From positions 1,116,001 through 1,180,000 of the forward strand of contig NZ_JAYKOT010000003.1 of NCBI RefSeq assembly GCF_035481615.1: a stretch of DNA of 64,000 nt, given 5' to 3'. Under the pieces are notes generated by a model. That model was not told where the DNA came from. It did no database searches and saw only the letters and a list, made by a program, of their open reading frames with translations. The first letter of the stretch is position 1. Each line of letters opens with the position of its first letter. Both the position numbers and the translations under genes were made by a program. Source of the stretch: Citroniella saccharovorans (lineage in GTDB: Bacteria; Bacillota; Clostridia; Tissierellales; Peptoniphilaceae). Below are positions 44,632-57,312 of this stretch, in pieces.

Positions 44632-45111
44632 ATTTTTTAATACTTAAATTTATATTAATCAAGATTACTTTAATATTTAAGGGAGTTTAGTTTTCTATAT
44701 CTTTATGTTAAGCTATACTCCCTATTAATAACTTATATATTTGATTTTTTTAAAATAAATTGTCTTAGTTATAGAGTTTTATAGGTAATATTCGCTATTA
44801 TTTTTTCTTCACGAAATTATATTTATAGATAAAAAATAGGGACAATAATACATTGCCACTCAAGTTGTTGACAAAGTAGCAAAATCCAAAAGGTAGCGCT
44901 TTATACGAAAGAAATTGTAAGAAATTTAAATTGAAATAATCCGCCCGTAAACCAAACTGTTTGAGCGTTAGTGAGTTTGCGATTTACAGGATTATGAGAT
45001 TTAGAATTTTTGGGTTTCTGCAGTCGGAAAAGCGTTTTTGGATTTTGTCTACACTCTGAGGGACAATAATAAATTGTCTCTATTTTAATTTAAATTAAAT
45101 AATTAAAAAGA
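44632..45111. other. gene-poor interval with hairpin and inverted-repeat element
   Basis: Holds a hairpin with arms AGGGAGTTTAG / CTATACTCCCT (44680-44723, one mismatch, no clear T run) that may end the AI-2E transcript, and the nested inverted-repeat element at 44859-45060. No coding frame is convincing here. Confidence 0.6.
44859..45060. repeat. nested imperfect inverted-repeat element, MITE-like
   Basis: Outer arms of 30-42 bases (left from 44859 CTCAAGTTGTTGAC.., right ending 45060 ..GTCTACACTCTGAG) share the core CAAAATCCAAAA in inverted orientation; inner arms AATAATCC..GTAAA (44935-44951) and TTTAC..GGATTAT (44983-44995) nest inside, around a loop with GTTTGAGCGTTAGTGAGTTTG. The element is bracketed by near-identical 17-base direct copies of GGGACAATAATAxATTG (44839-44855 and 45060-45076). 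It encodes nothing. No other copy is present in the window. Confidence 0.6.
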
Positions 45112-45435
45112 TTAAATAATATTGAATTCTTTAAGCATTTCTTCTATATCTGTACCCTTAATAAGTTTTTCAAGCTTCATCTTTAATAATGGATTAAGTG
45201 GAAGATAAGGTTTTTCTCCATCAGATAAAGCAATTATACCATTTAGTAAATATCTTAAATCATATCTTGATATATAAGCTTCAAGAAAGGCTATATTTAG
45301 CAAATCTTTCTTGTTTAATAGATTTAAAATTCTTCTTTAAAAAGAATTTTAGTATAATTCTTACTCGTAAATTAACACCATCCTCAATAATATAAAAACA
45401 ATATCTAATATCTTTAGATTACTTAAAATAAAGAA
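45112..45435 (-). pseudogene. decayed or frameshifted short gene of unknown family
   Basis: The last 63 codons (45112-45303) form an open frame ending in GTDIEEMLKEFNII, with no good start codon. In another frame, directly upstream, SKDIRYCFYIIEDGVNLRVR and the Lys-rich segment KFFLKKNFKSIKQE are open; removing one A from GAAAG near 45313 joins the two as KSIKQEDLLNIAFLEAY. Further upstream there are stops in every frame and no start. I do not recognise the family. It looks like the remains of a gene beside the inverted-repeat element. Confidence 0.4.
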
Positions 45436-45500
45436 TATTCAAAAATCTAATTTGAGACTTTATATAATTAATTTTCTATCTCAAAAAGAAAAATATTTAA

Positions 45501-46259
45501 TTACTTATTAAATAAATTTTTTAATAGATATCTCTTTTTACCTAAAGTCTTATTTCCATATTCAATTGCTGAAGCTGGACACTTGCATATACAAGCTGCA
45601 CAATGAGTACAGTTTCCATTCCATTTTGGATAACCATTTTCATAGCTGATATTATTTAATACACATACCTTCTCGCAAAGTCCACACTTAATGCATTTTT
45701 TACTATAATAAAATTTCTTATCCTTAACTATAAATTTAAAAAATAGTGGGTTTATTAAGCCTGACTCAAATTTTCCAATAAAACCGCTATTATTCTTTGG
45801 AAAATCCTCATTATTTTTTATATATTCACTTATTTTATTTAACTTATCTTTAGATTTTAAAACAATCTCCCTATTTTTCTCATCATTATCTAAATCAAAA
45901 AGCATAAGATAGTTTTCAGGCATCTTGATCCCATATAATCCCCTAAAATTTAGACCTAATTTTTCTATATCTTTTTTTAAATATATTTCTGCATTTCCAA
46001 ATGAATCTCCAAAATTTAGAATTACATATATATCAGATGAACCAGAGAATTTACACTTACCTAGATAATTCGATATGAATCTTGGAAGTCTCCAACTATA
46101 TGTAGGAGCAATTAAAATAAAAGGCTTATCAGAATAAAAATCAGTTATTCTATTTTCTTTAATAAAATCAAAAAGGTTTAAAATACTATCCTCTAAAATC
46201 TTCCCTAATTCTTCTGCCAAAAATTCACTATTACCTGTTCCTGAAAAATATAAAATCAT
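45501..46259 (-). CDS. EFR1-type flavodoxin/ferredoxin fusion
   Basis: 252 residues. N-terminal flavodoxin-like domain with the FMN phosphate loop YFSGTGNSEFLA (residues 4-15) and the ring-stacking segment PTYSWRLPRFI, then two 4Fe-4S clusters: CIKCGLCEKVC and CTHCAACICKCP near residues 190-230. This is the EFR1 (flavodoxin-ferredoxin) architecture common in strict anaerobes, where it moves electrons between unknown partners. Start preceded by AAGGAG. Monocistronic. Confidence 0.9.
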   Translation of the reverse strand: MILYFSGTGNSEFLAEELGKILEDSILNLFDFIKENRITDFYSDKPFILIAPTYSWRLPRFISNYLGKCKFSGSSDIYVILNFGDSFGNAEIYLKKDIEKLGLNFRGLYGIKMPENYLMLFDLDNDEKNREIVLKSKDKLNKISEYIKNNEDFPKNNSGFIGKFESGLINPLFFKFIVKDKKFYYSKKCIKCGLCEKVCVLNNISYENGYPKWNGNCTHCAACICKCPASAIEYGNKTLGKKRYLLKNLFNK

Positions 46260-46351
46260 ATATACTCCTTAATAAAATAAATTAATAATATTTCAAATAA
46301 AAAAAATTTCACCTTTATTATAATCCATAATAAAATAATTTTATAGTAAAA

Positions 46352-46378
46352 CAAAAAAAACGTGCAAATAGCACGTTC
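46352..46378 (-). terminator. intrinsic terminator of the rRNA-tRNA operon
   Basis: Arms AACGTGC / GCACGTT (46359-46377), five-base loop, followed on the minus strand by TTTTTTTT; 32 bases past the last tRNA. Confidence 0.88.
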
Positions 46379-46408
46379 ATACAAAAGACTTGTATTAATA
46401 AATACTTA

Positions 46409-46485
46409 TGGTGGGCCTTCGGGGACTCGAACCCAGGACCTACCGGTTATGAGCCGGGCGCTCTAACCAACTGAGCTAAAGGCCC
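46409..46485 (-). tRNA. tRNA with CAU anticodon (probably Ile2, possibly Met)
   Basis: 77 bases including encoded CCA. Anticodon loop CTCATAA. The body (GGGCCTTTAGCTCAG start, A73) resembles tRNA-Ile2, whose C34 is changed to lysidine, more than elongator Met. Two stem mismatches are seen: C-U at the outer anticodon pair and U-C in the T stem (50-64). Confidence 0.88.
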
Positions 46486-46497
46486 ATAAGAAATTTA

Positions 46498-46574
<77 letters not shown>

Positions 46575-46595
46575 AAAATATATTAATAAAGTATG

Positions 46596-46670
46596 TGGCA
46601 GGGGTAGCAGGATTTGAACCCACGACATTCGGTTTTGGAGACCGACGTTCTACCACTGAACTATACCCCT
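46596..46670 (-). tRNA. tRNA-Trp(CCA)
   Basis: 75 bases with encoded CCA; anticodon loop CTCCAAA; acceptor AGGGGTA/TACCCCT, discriminator G. Confidence 0.95.
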
Positions 46671-46686
46671 CTACCAGATTGTCAAA

Positions 46687-46762
<76 letters not shown>

Positions 46763-46789
46763 ATAAGTAAATTTTCCTACTCAGCCTTA

Positions 46790-46881
46790 TGGCGGAGAAG
46801 GAGGGATTTGAACCCTCGCATCCCTATTCGAGATCTACTCCCTTAGCAGGGGAGCCTCTTCAGCCACTTGAGTACTTCTCC
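46790..46881 (-). tRNA. tRNA-Ser(GCU)
   Basis: 92 bases, class II with a long variable arm, encoded CCA and discriminator G; anticodon loop CTGCTAA. Confidence 0.95.
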
Positions 46882-46890
46882 CAATTTGAA

Positions 46891-46979
46891 TGGCGGAGAG
46901 GGTGGGATTCGAACCCACGTGGGCTTGCGCCCTAACGGTTTTCAAGACCGCCCCGTTATGACCACTTCGGTACCTCTCC
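46891..46979 (-). tRNA. tRNA-Ser(UGA)
   Basis: 89 bases, class II, encoded CCA, discriminator G; anticodon loop CTTGAAA. Only nine bases separate it from tRNA-Ser(GCU). Confidence 0.95.
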
Positions 46980-47004
46980 ATTTAAAATATTATAAAATAA
47001 AAAT

Positions 47005-47080
47005 TGGTGACCCATCCGCGATTCGAACGCGGGACACCTTGATTAAAAGTCAAGTGCTCTGCCGACTGAGCTAATGGGTC
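47005..47080 (-). tRNA. tRNA-Lys(UUU)
   Basis: 76 bases with encoded CCA; anticodon loop CTTTTAA; acceptor GACCCAT/ATGGGTC. Confidence 0.95.
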
Positions 47081-47088
47081 ATAAAAAT

Positions 47089-47165
47089 TGGTTGGGGTGA
47101 CAGGACTCGAACCTGTGGAATGCCAGAGTCAAAGTCTGGTGCCTTACCGACTTGGCTACACCCCA
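47089..47165 (-). tRNA. tRNA-Gln(UUG)
   Basis: 77 bases with encoded CCA; anticodon loop CTTTGAC; acceptor TGGGGTG/CACCCCA with the U1-A72 pair typical of tRNA-Gln. Confidence 0.95.
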
Positions 47166-47168
47166 ATG

Positions 47169-47245
<77 letters not shown>

Positions 47246-47248
47246 AGA

Positions 47249-47322
47249 TGGAGCGGGTGAAGGGAATCGAACCCTCGCAACCAGCTTGGAAGGCTGGGGC
47301 TCTACCACTGAGCTACACCCGC
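47249..47322 (-). tRNA. tRNA-Gly(UCC)
   Basis: 74 bases with encoded CCA; anticodon loop CTTCCAA; acceptor GCGGGTG/CACCCGC, discriminator U. Confidence 0.95.
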
Positions 47323-47375
47323 CTATAAAATCAGCGTGTATAAATCCATAATAAATCCCAAAGAGAAAATCAAAT

Positions 47376-47461
47376 TGGTGGAGGAGAGTGGATTCGAACC
47401 ACTGAAAGCGTAGCTAACGGATTTACAGTCCGTCCCCTTTGGCCAACTCGGGAACTCCTCC
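47376..47461 (-). tRNA. tRNA-Tyr(GUA)
   Basis: 86 bases, class II with long variable arm, encoded CCA; anticodon loop CTGTAAA; acceptor GGAGGAG/CTCCTCC. Confidence 0.95.
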
Positions 47462-47466
47462 AAAAA

Positions 47467-47542
<76 letters not shown>

Positions 47543-47570
47543 ATAAAGACTTTCATTATTTAATTATAAA

Positions 47571-47646
47571 TGGTGGGCGCAATAGGGCTCGAACCTATGA
47601 CCCCCTGCTTGTAAGGCAGATGCTCTCCCAACTGAGCTATGCGCCC
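47571..47646 (-). tRNA. tRNA-Val(UAC)
   Basis: 76 bases with encoded CCA; anticodon loop CTTACAA; acceptor GGGCGCA/TGCGCCC. Confidence 0.95.
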
Positions 47647-47681
47647 GCAGAAGCTCGATGTATTTAACCTCAAACTTCCGA

Positions 47682-47756
47682 TGGTGACCCTACCGGGATT
47701 CGAACCCGGGATACCGCCGTGAAAGGGCGATGTCTTAACCGCTTGACCATAGGGCC
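47682..47756 (-). tRNA. tRNA-Glu(UUC)
   Basis: 75 bases with encoded CCA; anticodon loop CTTTCAC; acceptor GGCCCTA/TAGGGTC with one G-U pair. Confidence 0.95.
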
Positions 47757-47854
47757 TTAATATAAATTTACAAATCACTAATAGTAACAAAATACAATTA
47801 ATGAATTATTAATATAATAACTATTATAAATAATAATTAACTATAATAATAAAA

Positions 47855-47931
47855 TGGCGACCTGGATCGGGCTCGAACCGACGACCTCCAGCGTGACAGG
47901 CTGGCATTCTAACCAACTGAACTACCAGGCC
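47855..47931 (-). tRNA. tRNA-Asp(GUC)
   Basis: 77 bases with encoded CCA; anticodon loop CTGTCAC; acceptor GGCCTGG/CCAGGTC, discriminator G. A 98-base AT-rich spacer separates it from tRNA-Glu. Confidence 0.95.
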
Positions 47932-47970
47932 AGAAAATAAATATAGTTTTTAATATTATAATAATTTTTA

Positions 47971-48047
<77 letters not shown>

Positions 48048-48054
48048 ATAATAA

Positions 48055-48143
48055 TGGTGCCGAGAATCGGAATCGAACCGATACGGTGTTTGACCACCGC
48101 AGGATTTTAAGTCCTGTGCGTCTGCCAGTTCCGCCACCCCGGC
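48055..48143 (-). tRNA. tRNA-Leu(UAA)
   Basis: 89 bases, class II, encoded CCA, A73; anticodon loop CTTAAAA. Confidence 0.95.
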
Positions 48144-48148
48144 TAAAA

Positions 48149-48223
<75 letters not shown>

Positions 48224-48255
48224 TTATATCAAGGAGAAGAAAAATTCTTCTCCTG

Positions 48256-48370
48256 TCTGGCACCGTGCTACTCTCCCAGTTCGTTTCCAAACTAGTACCA
48301 TCACCGCTCGGAGACTTAACTTCTGTGTTCGAGATGGGAACAGGTGTATCCCTCCTGCTATTAGCGCCAT
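48256..48370 (-). rRNA. rrf: 5S ribosomal RNA
   Basis: About 115 bases with the conserved CCCATCTCGAACACAGAAG and GATGGTACT segments; ends pair as TGGCGC with GTGCCA. Located 56 bases after 23S. Confidence 0.93.
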
Positions 48371-48426
48371 ACATATAAACCTTAAAACTTAAGATTTAAG
48401 TATTACTTAAAGTAATACATATATCC

Positions 48427-51311
<2,885 letters not shown>

Positions 51312-51444
51312 GGAAATATCTATCACTTTAATTCTATTTTCTCTTCTTTGTTTGAAGTTTCTTTACTTATATCTCTCGTTCTATTGGTTTATATTTAGTT
51401 TTTATGGTTCGGTATTTTTTTGATTTCCATCCTTAACTTACGAA

Positions 51445-51520
51445 TGGTGGAGATGAGGAGATTCGAACTCCTGACCCCCTGCTTGCAAGGCAGGTGCTCT
51501 CCCAACTGAGCTACACCCCC
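51445..51520 (-). tRNA. tRNA-Ala(UGC) in the 16S-23S spacer
   Basis: 76 bases with encoded CCA; anticodon loop CTTGCAA; acceptor GGGGGTG against CATCTCC includes two G-U pairs. The only spacer tRNA; no spacer tRNA-Ile, which is instead at the end of the tRNA cluster. Confidence 0.95.
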
Positions 51521-51616
51521 AAATAATAAATAATGGAGATTAAACTCAAAAAAATAAGAATTAAATCATTTTGAATTTTTTCAATTAATAGAAGTACTTT
51601 GACGGAACACATACAT

Positions 51617-53143
<1,527 letters not shown>

Positions 53144-53244
53144 GTTTGATTCTAGCTTAAACATTTAAATTATTTTTCGTACGTTTCCTCAAAGTACTTC
53201 TTTAATTGTTTGGTTCATTGCCGCCTCTCTTGAGGTGCCTAATT

Positions 53245-53273
53245 AGTATATCAGGCTTTTTTCCTTTTGTCAA
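53245..53273 (-). promoter_or_regulatory. rRNA operon promoter, proximal (P4)
   Basis: TTGACA (53268-53273), 17 bases, TATACT (53245-53250) on the minus strand; about 100 bases upstream of 16S. Confidence 0.88.
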
Positions 53274-53350
53274 CACTTTTTGAAAAGTTTTTTTATCTTT
53301 TTTTATTTTGCGTTAACTTGGATTTTACTTCAAGTAGAAGCAACTTTTAT

Positions 53351-53379
53351 ATTGTATCACCTTTGTTTTATTATGTCAA
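53351..53379 (-). promoter_or_regulatory. rRNA operon promoter P3
   Basis: TTGACA (53374-53379), 17 bases, TACAAT (53351-53356). The bases ahead of the -35 (TTTTTCAAAAAGTAT) closely match those ahead of P4. Confidence 0.82.
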
Positions 53380-53435
53380 TACTTTTTGAAAAAAATTTTT
53401 TGACTTTAATTTGCATTTCGCGATACAACTTTTTC

Positions 53436-53464
53436 AGTTTATCATCTTTCTCTATGCTTGTCAA
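53436..53464 (-). promoter_or_regulatory. rRNA operon promoter P2
   Basis: TTGACA (53459-53464), 17 bases, TAAACT (53436-53441), again with TGA just before the -10. Confidence 0.78.
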
Positions 53465-53537
53465 GTCTTTTTTTTCTTTTTTTAAAATTTTTATTTAGTA
53501 TTAACTTAGATTTTTCTTTTCCAAAGGGAACTTCTAT

Positions 53538-53566
53538 ATATTACCAATATTTTTTTTATTAGTCAA
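53538..53566 (-). promoter_or_regulatory. rRNA operon promoter, distal (P1)
   Basis: TTGACT (53561-53566), 17 bases, TAATAT (53538-53543). Lies only about 90 bases from the divergent promoter of the small membrane protein gene. Confidence 0.75.
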
Positions 53567-53654
53567 TACTTTTTTTGAATTTTTTTCATATTAGTTTTTT
53601 ATTTATATTTTTTTTAAATTATTCACTTTTTACTTTTTTATATTTTATATTATA

Positions 53655-53663
53655 TGGTATAAT
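53655..53663 (+). promoter_or_regulatory. extended -10 promoter of the small membrane-anchored protein gene
   Basis: TGG-TATAAT (53655-53663) with no good -35 in the surrounding T-rich sequence; 32 bases ahead of the ATG and just upstream of the GGAGGG ribosome binding site. Confidence 0.55.
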
Positions 53664-53694
53664 TGAATATATAATTTATCTTTGGAGGGATTTA

Positions 53695-54336
53695 ATGAAT
53701 AAAAAGCTAAGTTACATATTTATTTCTTCTATTTTATTATCTATTATACTTACATCTGTTTATTATTCTTTTTTTTATAAACTTCCTAATGGTGATAATG
53801 TTAATGAAGAACTTAATAAGTTTAATACTTACACCTCTAATAATATTAGTGATGAAGGTTTTTCAGAAATTAAGCAATCAGAGAATGTAAATACTAAAGA
53901 AAATTTTCTAGATCTTTCTAATTTAAAGGCTGATTTTTATGATATAGAATTTATTGGAAGTGGTTTTTTTTCTATAAGTGATAATGATAATCTTATTTCT
54001 TATGAAACTTTTGAAGATAATTTTATCTATCGAGCTTATATTGATCCAACTTACAAGTTTTTTGTTTCCAATAATGTAAAAGTTTTATTTAATGATAAAC
54101 TTGATTCTTCTAAAATTATTAATGGCTACAATTTTGTTAATGAACCTTTTTATAACTCTTTTATTCCCAAGGATATATTTTCTGATATGGCAAGGCTAGA
54201 TTTTTTTAAAAATGGTAAACTTATTGAAGAAATTAGCTTAAGTAAAAGTGATGAATCTTCTATAAAAGTCTTTAGTGCTAAAGATTATGATTTAATTAAT
54301 GTAAACGGCGTTAAGGAAATTGAATTTACAAAATAA
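53695..54336 (+). CDS. membrane-anchored protein of unknown function
   Basis: 213 residues from the ATG at 53695, chosen because TTTGGAGGGATTTA precedes it; the frame is open further upstream but only through T-rich promoter sequence. One N-terminal signal-anchor helix (about residues 5-27) is followed by an extracytoplasmic domain rich in Asn, Asp, Phe and Ser. I recognise no family. It has its own extended -10 promoter and a strong terminator, so it is transcribed alone. No Cys lipobox. Confidence 0.75.
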   Translation: MNKKLSYIFISSILLSIILTSVYYSFFYKLPNGDNVNEELNKFNTYTSNNISDEGFSEIKQSENVNTKENFLDLSNLKADFYDIEFIGSGFFSISDNDNLISYETFEDNFIYRAYIDPTYKFFVSNNVKVLFNDKLDSSKIINGYNFVNEPFYNSFIPKDIFSDMARLDFFKNGKLIEEISLSKSDESSIKVFSAKDYDLINVNGVKEIEFTK

Positions 54337-54384
54337 AAAACTTATTCATTTAAAGGTTTTTCCTTTTTGAATAAGTTTTTTATT
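54337..54384 (+). terminator. intrinsic terminator
   Basis: Arms AAAAAACTTATTCA / TGAATAAGTTTTTT (about 54335-54382) with a partly paired loop and a T run; follows the small membrane protein stop directly. Confidence 0.85.
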
Positions 54385-54550
54385 TGTTTATTATTTACTT
54401 TTAGATAAAAGTATTAGCTTTTATTTTGATTGCTATTTTATATATTTTTTTGATTTGAAAGTACTTATAAAAAGACTATAGCTCCTATTTTCTTATTAAA
54501 ATAACTTTTATACAATCTTTTAATAGAATTATTGAGTCCTTTAATATTTT

Positions 54551-55444
54551 TTATTCCTCTCTAATAAAACTTGATAAACTACATATTCCTATCTCTTCTA
54601 GGGTATTTGTTGAAACTAGAATTTTAGTTTTGTTTTTTTCCTTTTTACCAGTAGATTCATCTTTATAATTCTCTTCATACTCTAGTATGTAGGCTTTTAG
54701 ATTTCGACCGTCTTCAGTTAGAGTATCCTCTTTAGTCCCACCACCTACATATGTAATTGTTTGATTTTCAATATAAGCTAAGACTGCAAAATTACATATA
54801 GATAGTTCAATTCTTGTAGGCTCTTTATCATTATAGAGGTACGAATTTGATCCTTTAAGCTCTTCTATGCTTTTTTCTACTTCTACCTCTTGATTTTCCA
54901 ATTCAAACTCTCTTATTTTAATAATTCTTTTAATAGATGTGTCAGAGTAAGAAACAAAAGCTGCATTGGAATAATTGCTTATATTATCTATGTTTGGTAG
55001 TAAGACTTTTACCCTGTCTTGTTTTAAGTCCCCATGAAGCTTATAATCTCCTAGGATTTTTGATTTAATAAGTTCATCAAATATATTATTATTTTCTAAT
55101 TTTTTGTATATTTTAGAATCAAAATAAACTAATTCTTTATTCTTATCAAAGATAAGTATAGATCCCTCTTTAGATGAGAATACCAGATCGCCTTCTTTAT
55201 ATATTTGAATATCTGGAAATGGAACTATAGCGCTTGGAGTCGCTAAATTAACTCCAATATTCTTATTTAAGTACTCGCCAATTGTTTTACTTTTCTTATC
55301 ATCCAGTTTTTTAAATTTCTCACTACTTAAGTAATTTTGTATAAAATCTATTTTTTCTTTGCTAAATTCTTCTTCTAAATATGTTTGCTTCTTGCAAGAT
55401 ACAAGGAAGAGAGCTGTTAGTGCAAAAAATATTAATTTTTTCAT
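54551..55444 (-). CDS. putative lipoprotein of unknown function
   Basis: 297 residues. Lipoprotein signal MKKLIFFALTALFLVSC with lipobox LVSC (Cys17) and a Lys-rich start after it. The mature domain (20-297) is charged, with no family I recognise; mid-protein segments such as EGSILIFDKNKELVYFDSK suggest beta structure. It lies downstream of the broken amidase-domain gene on the same strand, with a terminator between them, so it may have its own promoter near 55445-55458. Anchored on the outer face of the membrane. Confidence 0.72.
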   Translation of the reverse strand: MKKLIFFALTALFLVSCKKQTYLEEEFSKEKIDFIQNYLSSEKFKKLDDKKSKTIGEYLNKNIGVNLATPSAIVPFPDIQIYKEGDLVFSSKEGSILIFDKNKELVYFDSKIYKKLENNNIFDELIKSKILGDYKLHGDLKQDRVKVLLPNIDNISNYSNAAFVSYSDTSIKRIIKIREFELENQEVEVEKSIEELKGSNSYLYNDKEPTRIELSICNFAVLAYIENQTITYVGGGTKEDTLTEDGRNLKAYILEYEENYKDESTGKKEKNKTKILVSTNTLEEIGICSLSSFIREE

Positions 55445-55458
55445 TTATGCCTCCTATT

Positions 55459-55491
55459 AAATAAAATAAAAAAGGATACAATGAAGTATCC
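55459..55491 (-). terminator. intrinsic terminator after the amidase-domain gene
   Basis: Arms GGATAC / GTATCC (55474-55491), six-base loop, followed on the minus strand by TTTTTTATTTTATTT. Confidence 0.75.
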
Positions 55492-55495
55492 GATT

Positions 55496-56861
55496 TTAAT
55501 ATCTATACTTTAAATTAAATCCACAAGCCTTATCATATAGGTTATTGTCCAATTTTTTATTAAGAGGTTCATCTTTCACATTTAATGAATGTGCACAATA
55601 TTTAGCTGTATCTCTTGTACCTTGATCTGTAATTACTAGTACGTCCCTAGCCCATCCATTGTTTGCTCCTTCACTTGTGCATAGAAAAACCAAATCTCCT
55701 GGACGATGGGTATTATCTTCTTCTCGGTCAAACCAAGTAGCTTTTGTATAAATTGGTTCTCTTTGTGTAATATTTTGTATTATTTATTATAAATTCTTTC
55801 AGATGCTGAGCGTCAGCCCATGGATAACTCCTAATCGAACCTCCACTCATGGCGAACCATTCATTATTTTTATTGGAAGTATCCGTTGTACTAAAAGGTA
55901 CTCCCGCCTCATGTAGAACCTGGGAGGCAAAGTTGGTACAATCAAAATTACCTGGTGCTACATGAGGTATATATTGGTATCTTTTGCTATCACAATATGG
56001 TGGCGTTGTCGCCCATTTTCTAGCATACTCTCTTGCCTTTGTTCTATTAAGATCATAAGTGCTAGAAGCCCTAAGTGCTAACATCTTAACTAAGTCATTG
56101 TTGTAATTTGCTGATGATGATTCTTTTACGTCTTCTAATAAACCTTCATTGTAATTTTCATGAGCTTCAGTGTCTTTAAAAAAAGAATCCTCAAGATAAA
56201 TCTTTCCAAGCCTTCCATCAATATACATTTTAGCTCTTTTCATAATTTCTTCATGGCTACGCTTAACTTCAACTTTTGTGTTTGAGCTGGTATTTTCTAA
56301 TGATTGTTTAGACACTGAAGGGTAAGGTGAACTTGGTTTATCAAAAAAATAAGATATACCATCATAGATATCAAATAATTTTAATCCAGTTTCCGTTTTT
56401 TCTAACTTAATAAAAATTTTGGCAGGAAGCATGTTAATATCTGTCATACTACCATCTAAATTTTTATAAGTGTAATATTTTTCTAACTCAACTCCAACTA
56501 TATAGTATGAGTCTTCTTCATTTACATCAAATTGACTAAGAAAATTTGTCCTGCTAGAAATAAGCTCACTTCCGTCGCCATAATCCCTGTCGTTAACTGT
56601 ATTCCTATAATAAAATCTTAACTTCATCTCGTCATTAAAGTCAGTATTATTAGGATCTAAATATTTTTCTAAAAATTCTTCATACACTATATTTTTATCT
56701 GATAAATGATAATTTGAAAGAAAATCTTTAGAAAATTCTATTGGGTCGTCAGTGGTAACTGTCCTACTAAACTCATCTGCAAATACTATTATGCTATTTG
56801 ACGAAATAATGATAGCTAATACTAGAAAAGCAGATAAAATTTTTTTCAGTAAATCTTTCAT
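55496..56861 (-). pseudogene. frameshifted secreted protein with C-terminal amidase domain (Amidase_6)
   Basis: First frame (55728-56861): signal peptide about 1-28 (ending VFA-DE), a region of unknown fold to about 270, then YDLNRTKAREYARKWA and GNFDCTNFASQVLHEAGVP, the catalytic Cys segment of Amidase_6 (papain-like CHAP-related) domains. Second frame (55496-55693 and upstream to about 55745) gives TWFDREEDNTHRPGDLVFL and the rest of the domain. Removing one A from the ACAAAAGC run near 55745 joins them as LYKATWFDREED, giving about 454 residues. Amidase_6 proteins act on the cell surface, possibly on peptidoglycan or peptides. As in the other broken genes the lesion is +1 in an A run. Confidence 0.78.
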
Positions 56862-56996
56862 GGCATCCTCCTTCTAGTTATAATTTTTAATTTCTAAGTA
56901 AAATTGTCCTACTCACTGTATCCACTTATGTTTTATCACTAAAAAGCTAATTTGTTTCACCTCTAACATTACAATTTCATTACAATTTATTTCAGC

Positions 56997-57026
56997 AAAA
57001 TAAAAAGACCACAAAACTTTGCGGTC
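56997..57026 (-). terminator. intrinsic terminator after yhbY
   Basis: Stem GACCGCAAA / TTTGTGGTC with one G-U pair (57007-57026), followed by TTTTTATTTTG on the minus strand; ends the rplU-prp-rpmA-obg-yhbY operon. Confidence 0.75.
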
Positions 57027-57033
57027 ATTACTT

Positions 57034-57303
57034 TTACTCTTCTTCTTTTTCTCTATATATTACAAGCTTATTTCCTATTTGATCCACATATTCAGAATCT
57101 GTTGATTCGATTATTTCATTTAATAGGTCTTTTCTATCATCTAGGTTGTTGTTTAAAACCTTAATTTTAACTAATTCATCTTTTTTTAGTAATTCATCAA
57201 TTGCACCAATTACTTTTTCATCTATGCCATTTTTCCCTATGATAAGTTTTTCTTTTATTAAATTTGCTTCTTTTTTTAAATTTCTTCTTTTAGTTTTTTC
57301 CAT
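57034..57303 (-). CDS. yhbY: YhbY family RNA-binding protein
   Basis: 89 residues, a single CRS1-YhbY domain that binds pre-50S ribosomal particles. The GKNG loop (LIIGKNGIDEKVI, about 21-33) and the end IGNKLVIYRE are diagnostic. Nine bases separate it from obg, so it is the last gene of the ribosome-assembly operon, just before the terminator. Confidence 0.92.
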   Translation of the reverse strand: MEKTKRRNLKKEANLIKEKLIIGKNGIDEKVIGAIDELLKKDELVKIKVLNNNLDDRKDLLNEIIESTDSEYVDQIGNKLVIYREKEEE

Positions 57304-57312
57304 TATATCCTC

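Larger units (their letters stand above)
53144..53694. other. rRNA promoter region, no gene
   Basis: A 551-base T-rich (on the + strand) interval that contains four tandem minus-strand promoters listed separately. Segments between promoters repeat: a unit reading roughly AAATCxAAGTTAAxxCxAAATAAAA occurs at about 53298-53322 and 53483-53510. Open frames seen here on the + strand are by-products of base composition. Confidence 0.75.

Noticed and set aside
53280..53498. 72-codon + strand frame in the rRNA promoter region
   Set aside because: It is antisense to two tandem promoters, consists almost only of Phe/Ser/Leu from T-rich DNA, and has no ribosome binding site.
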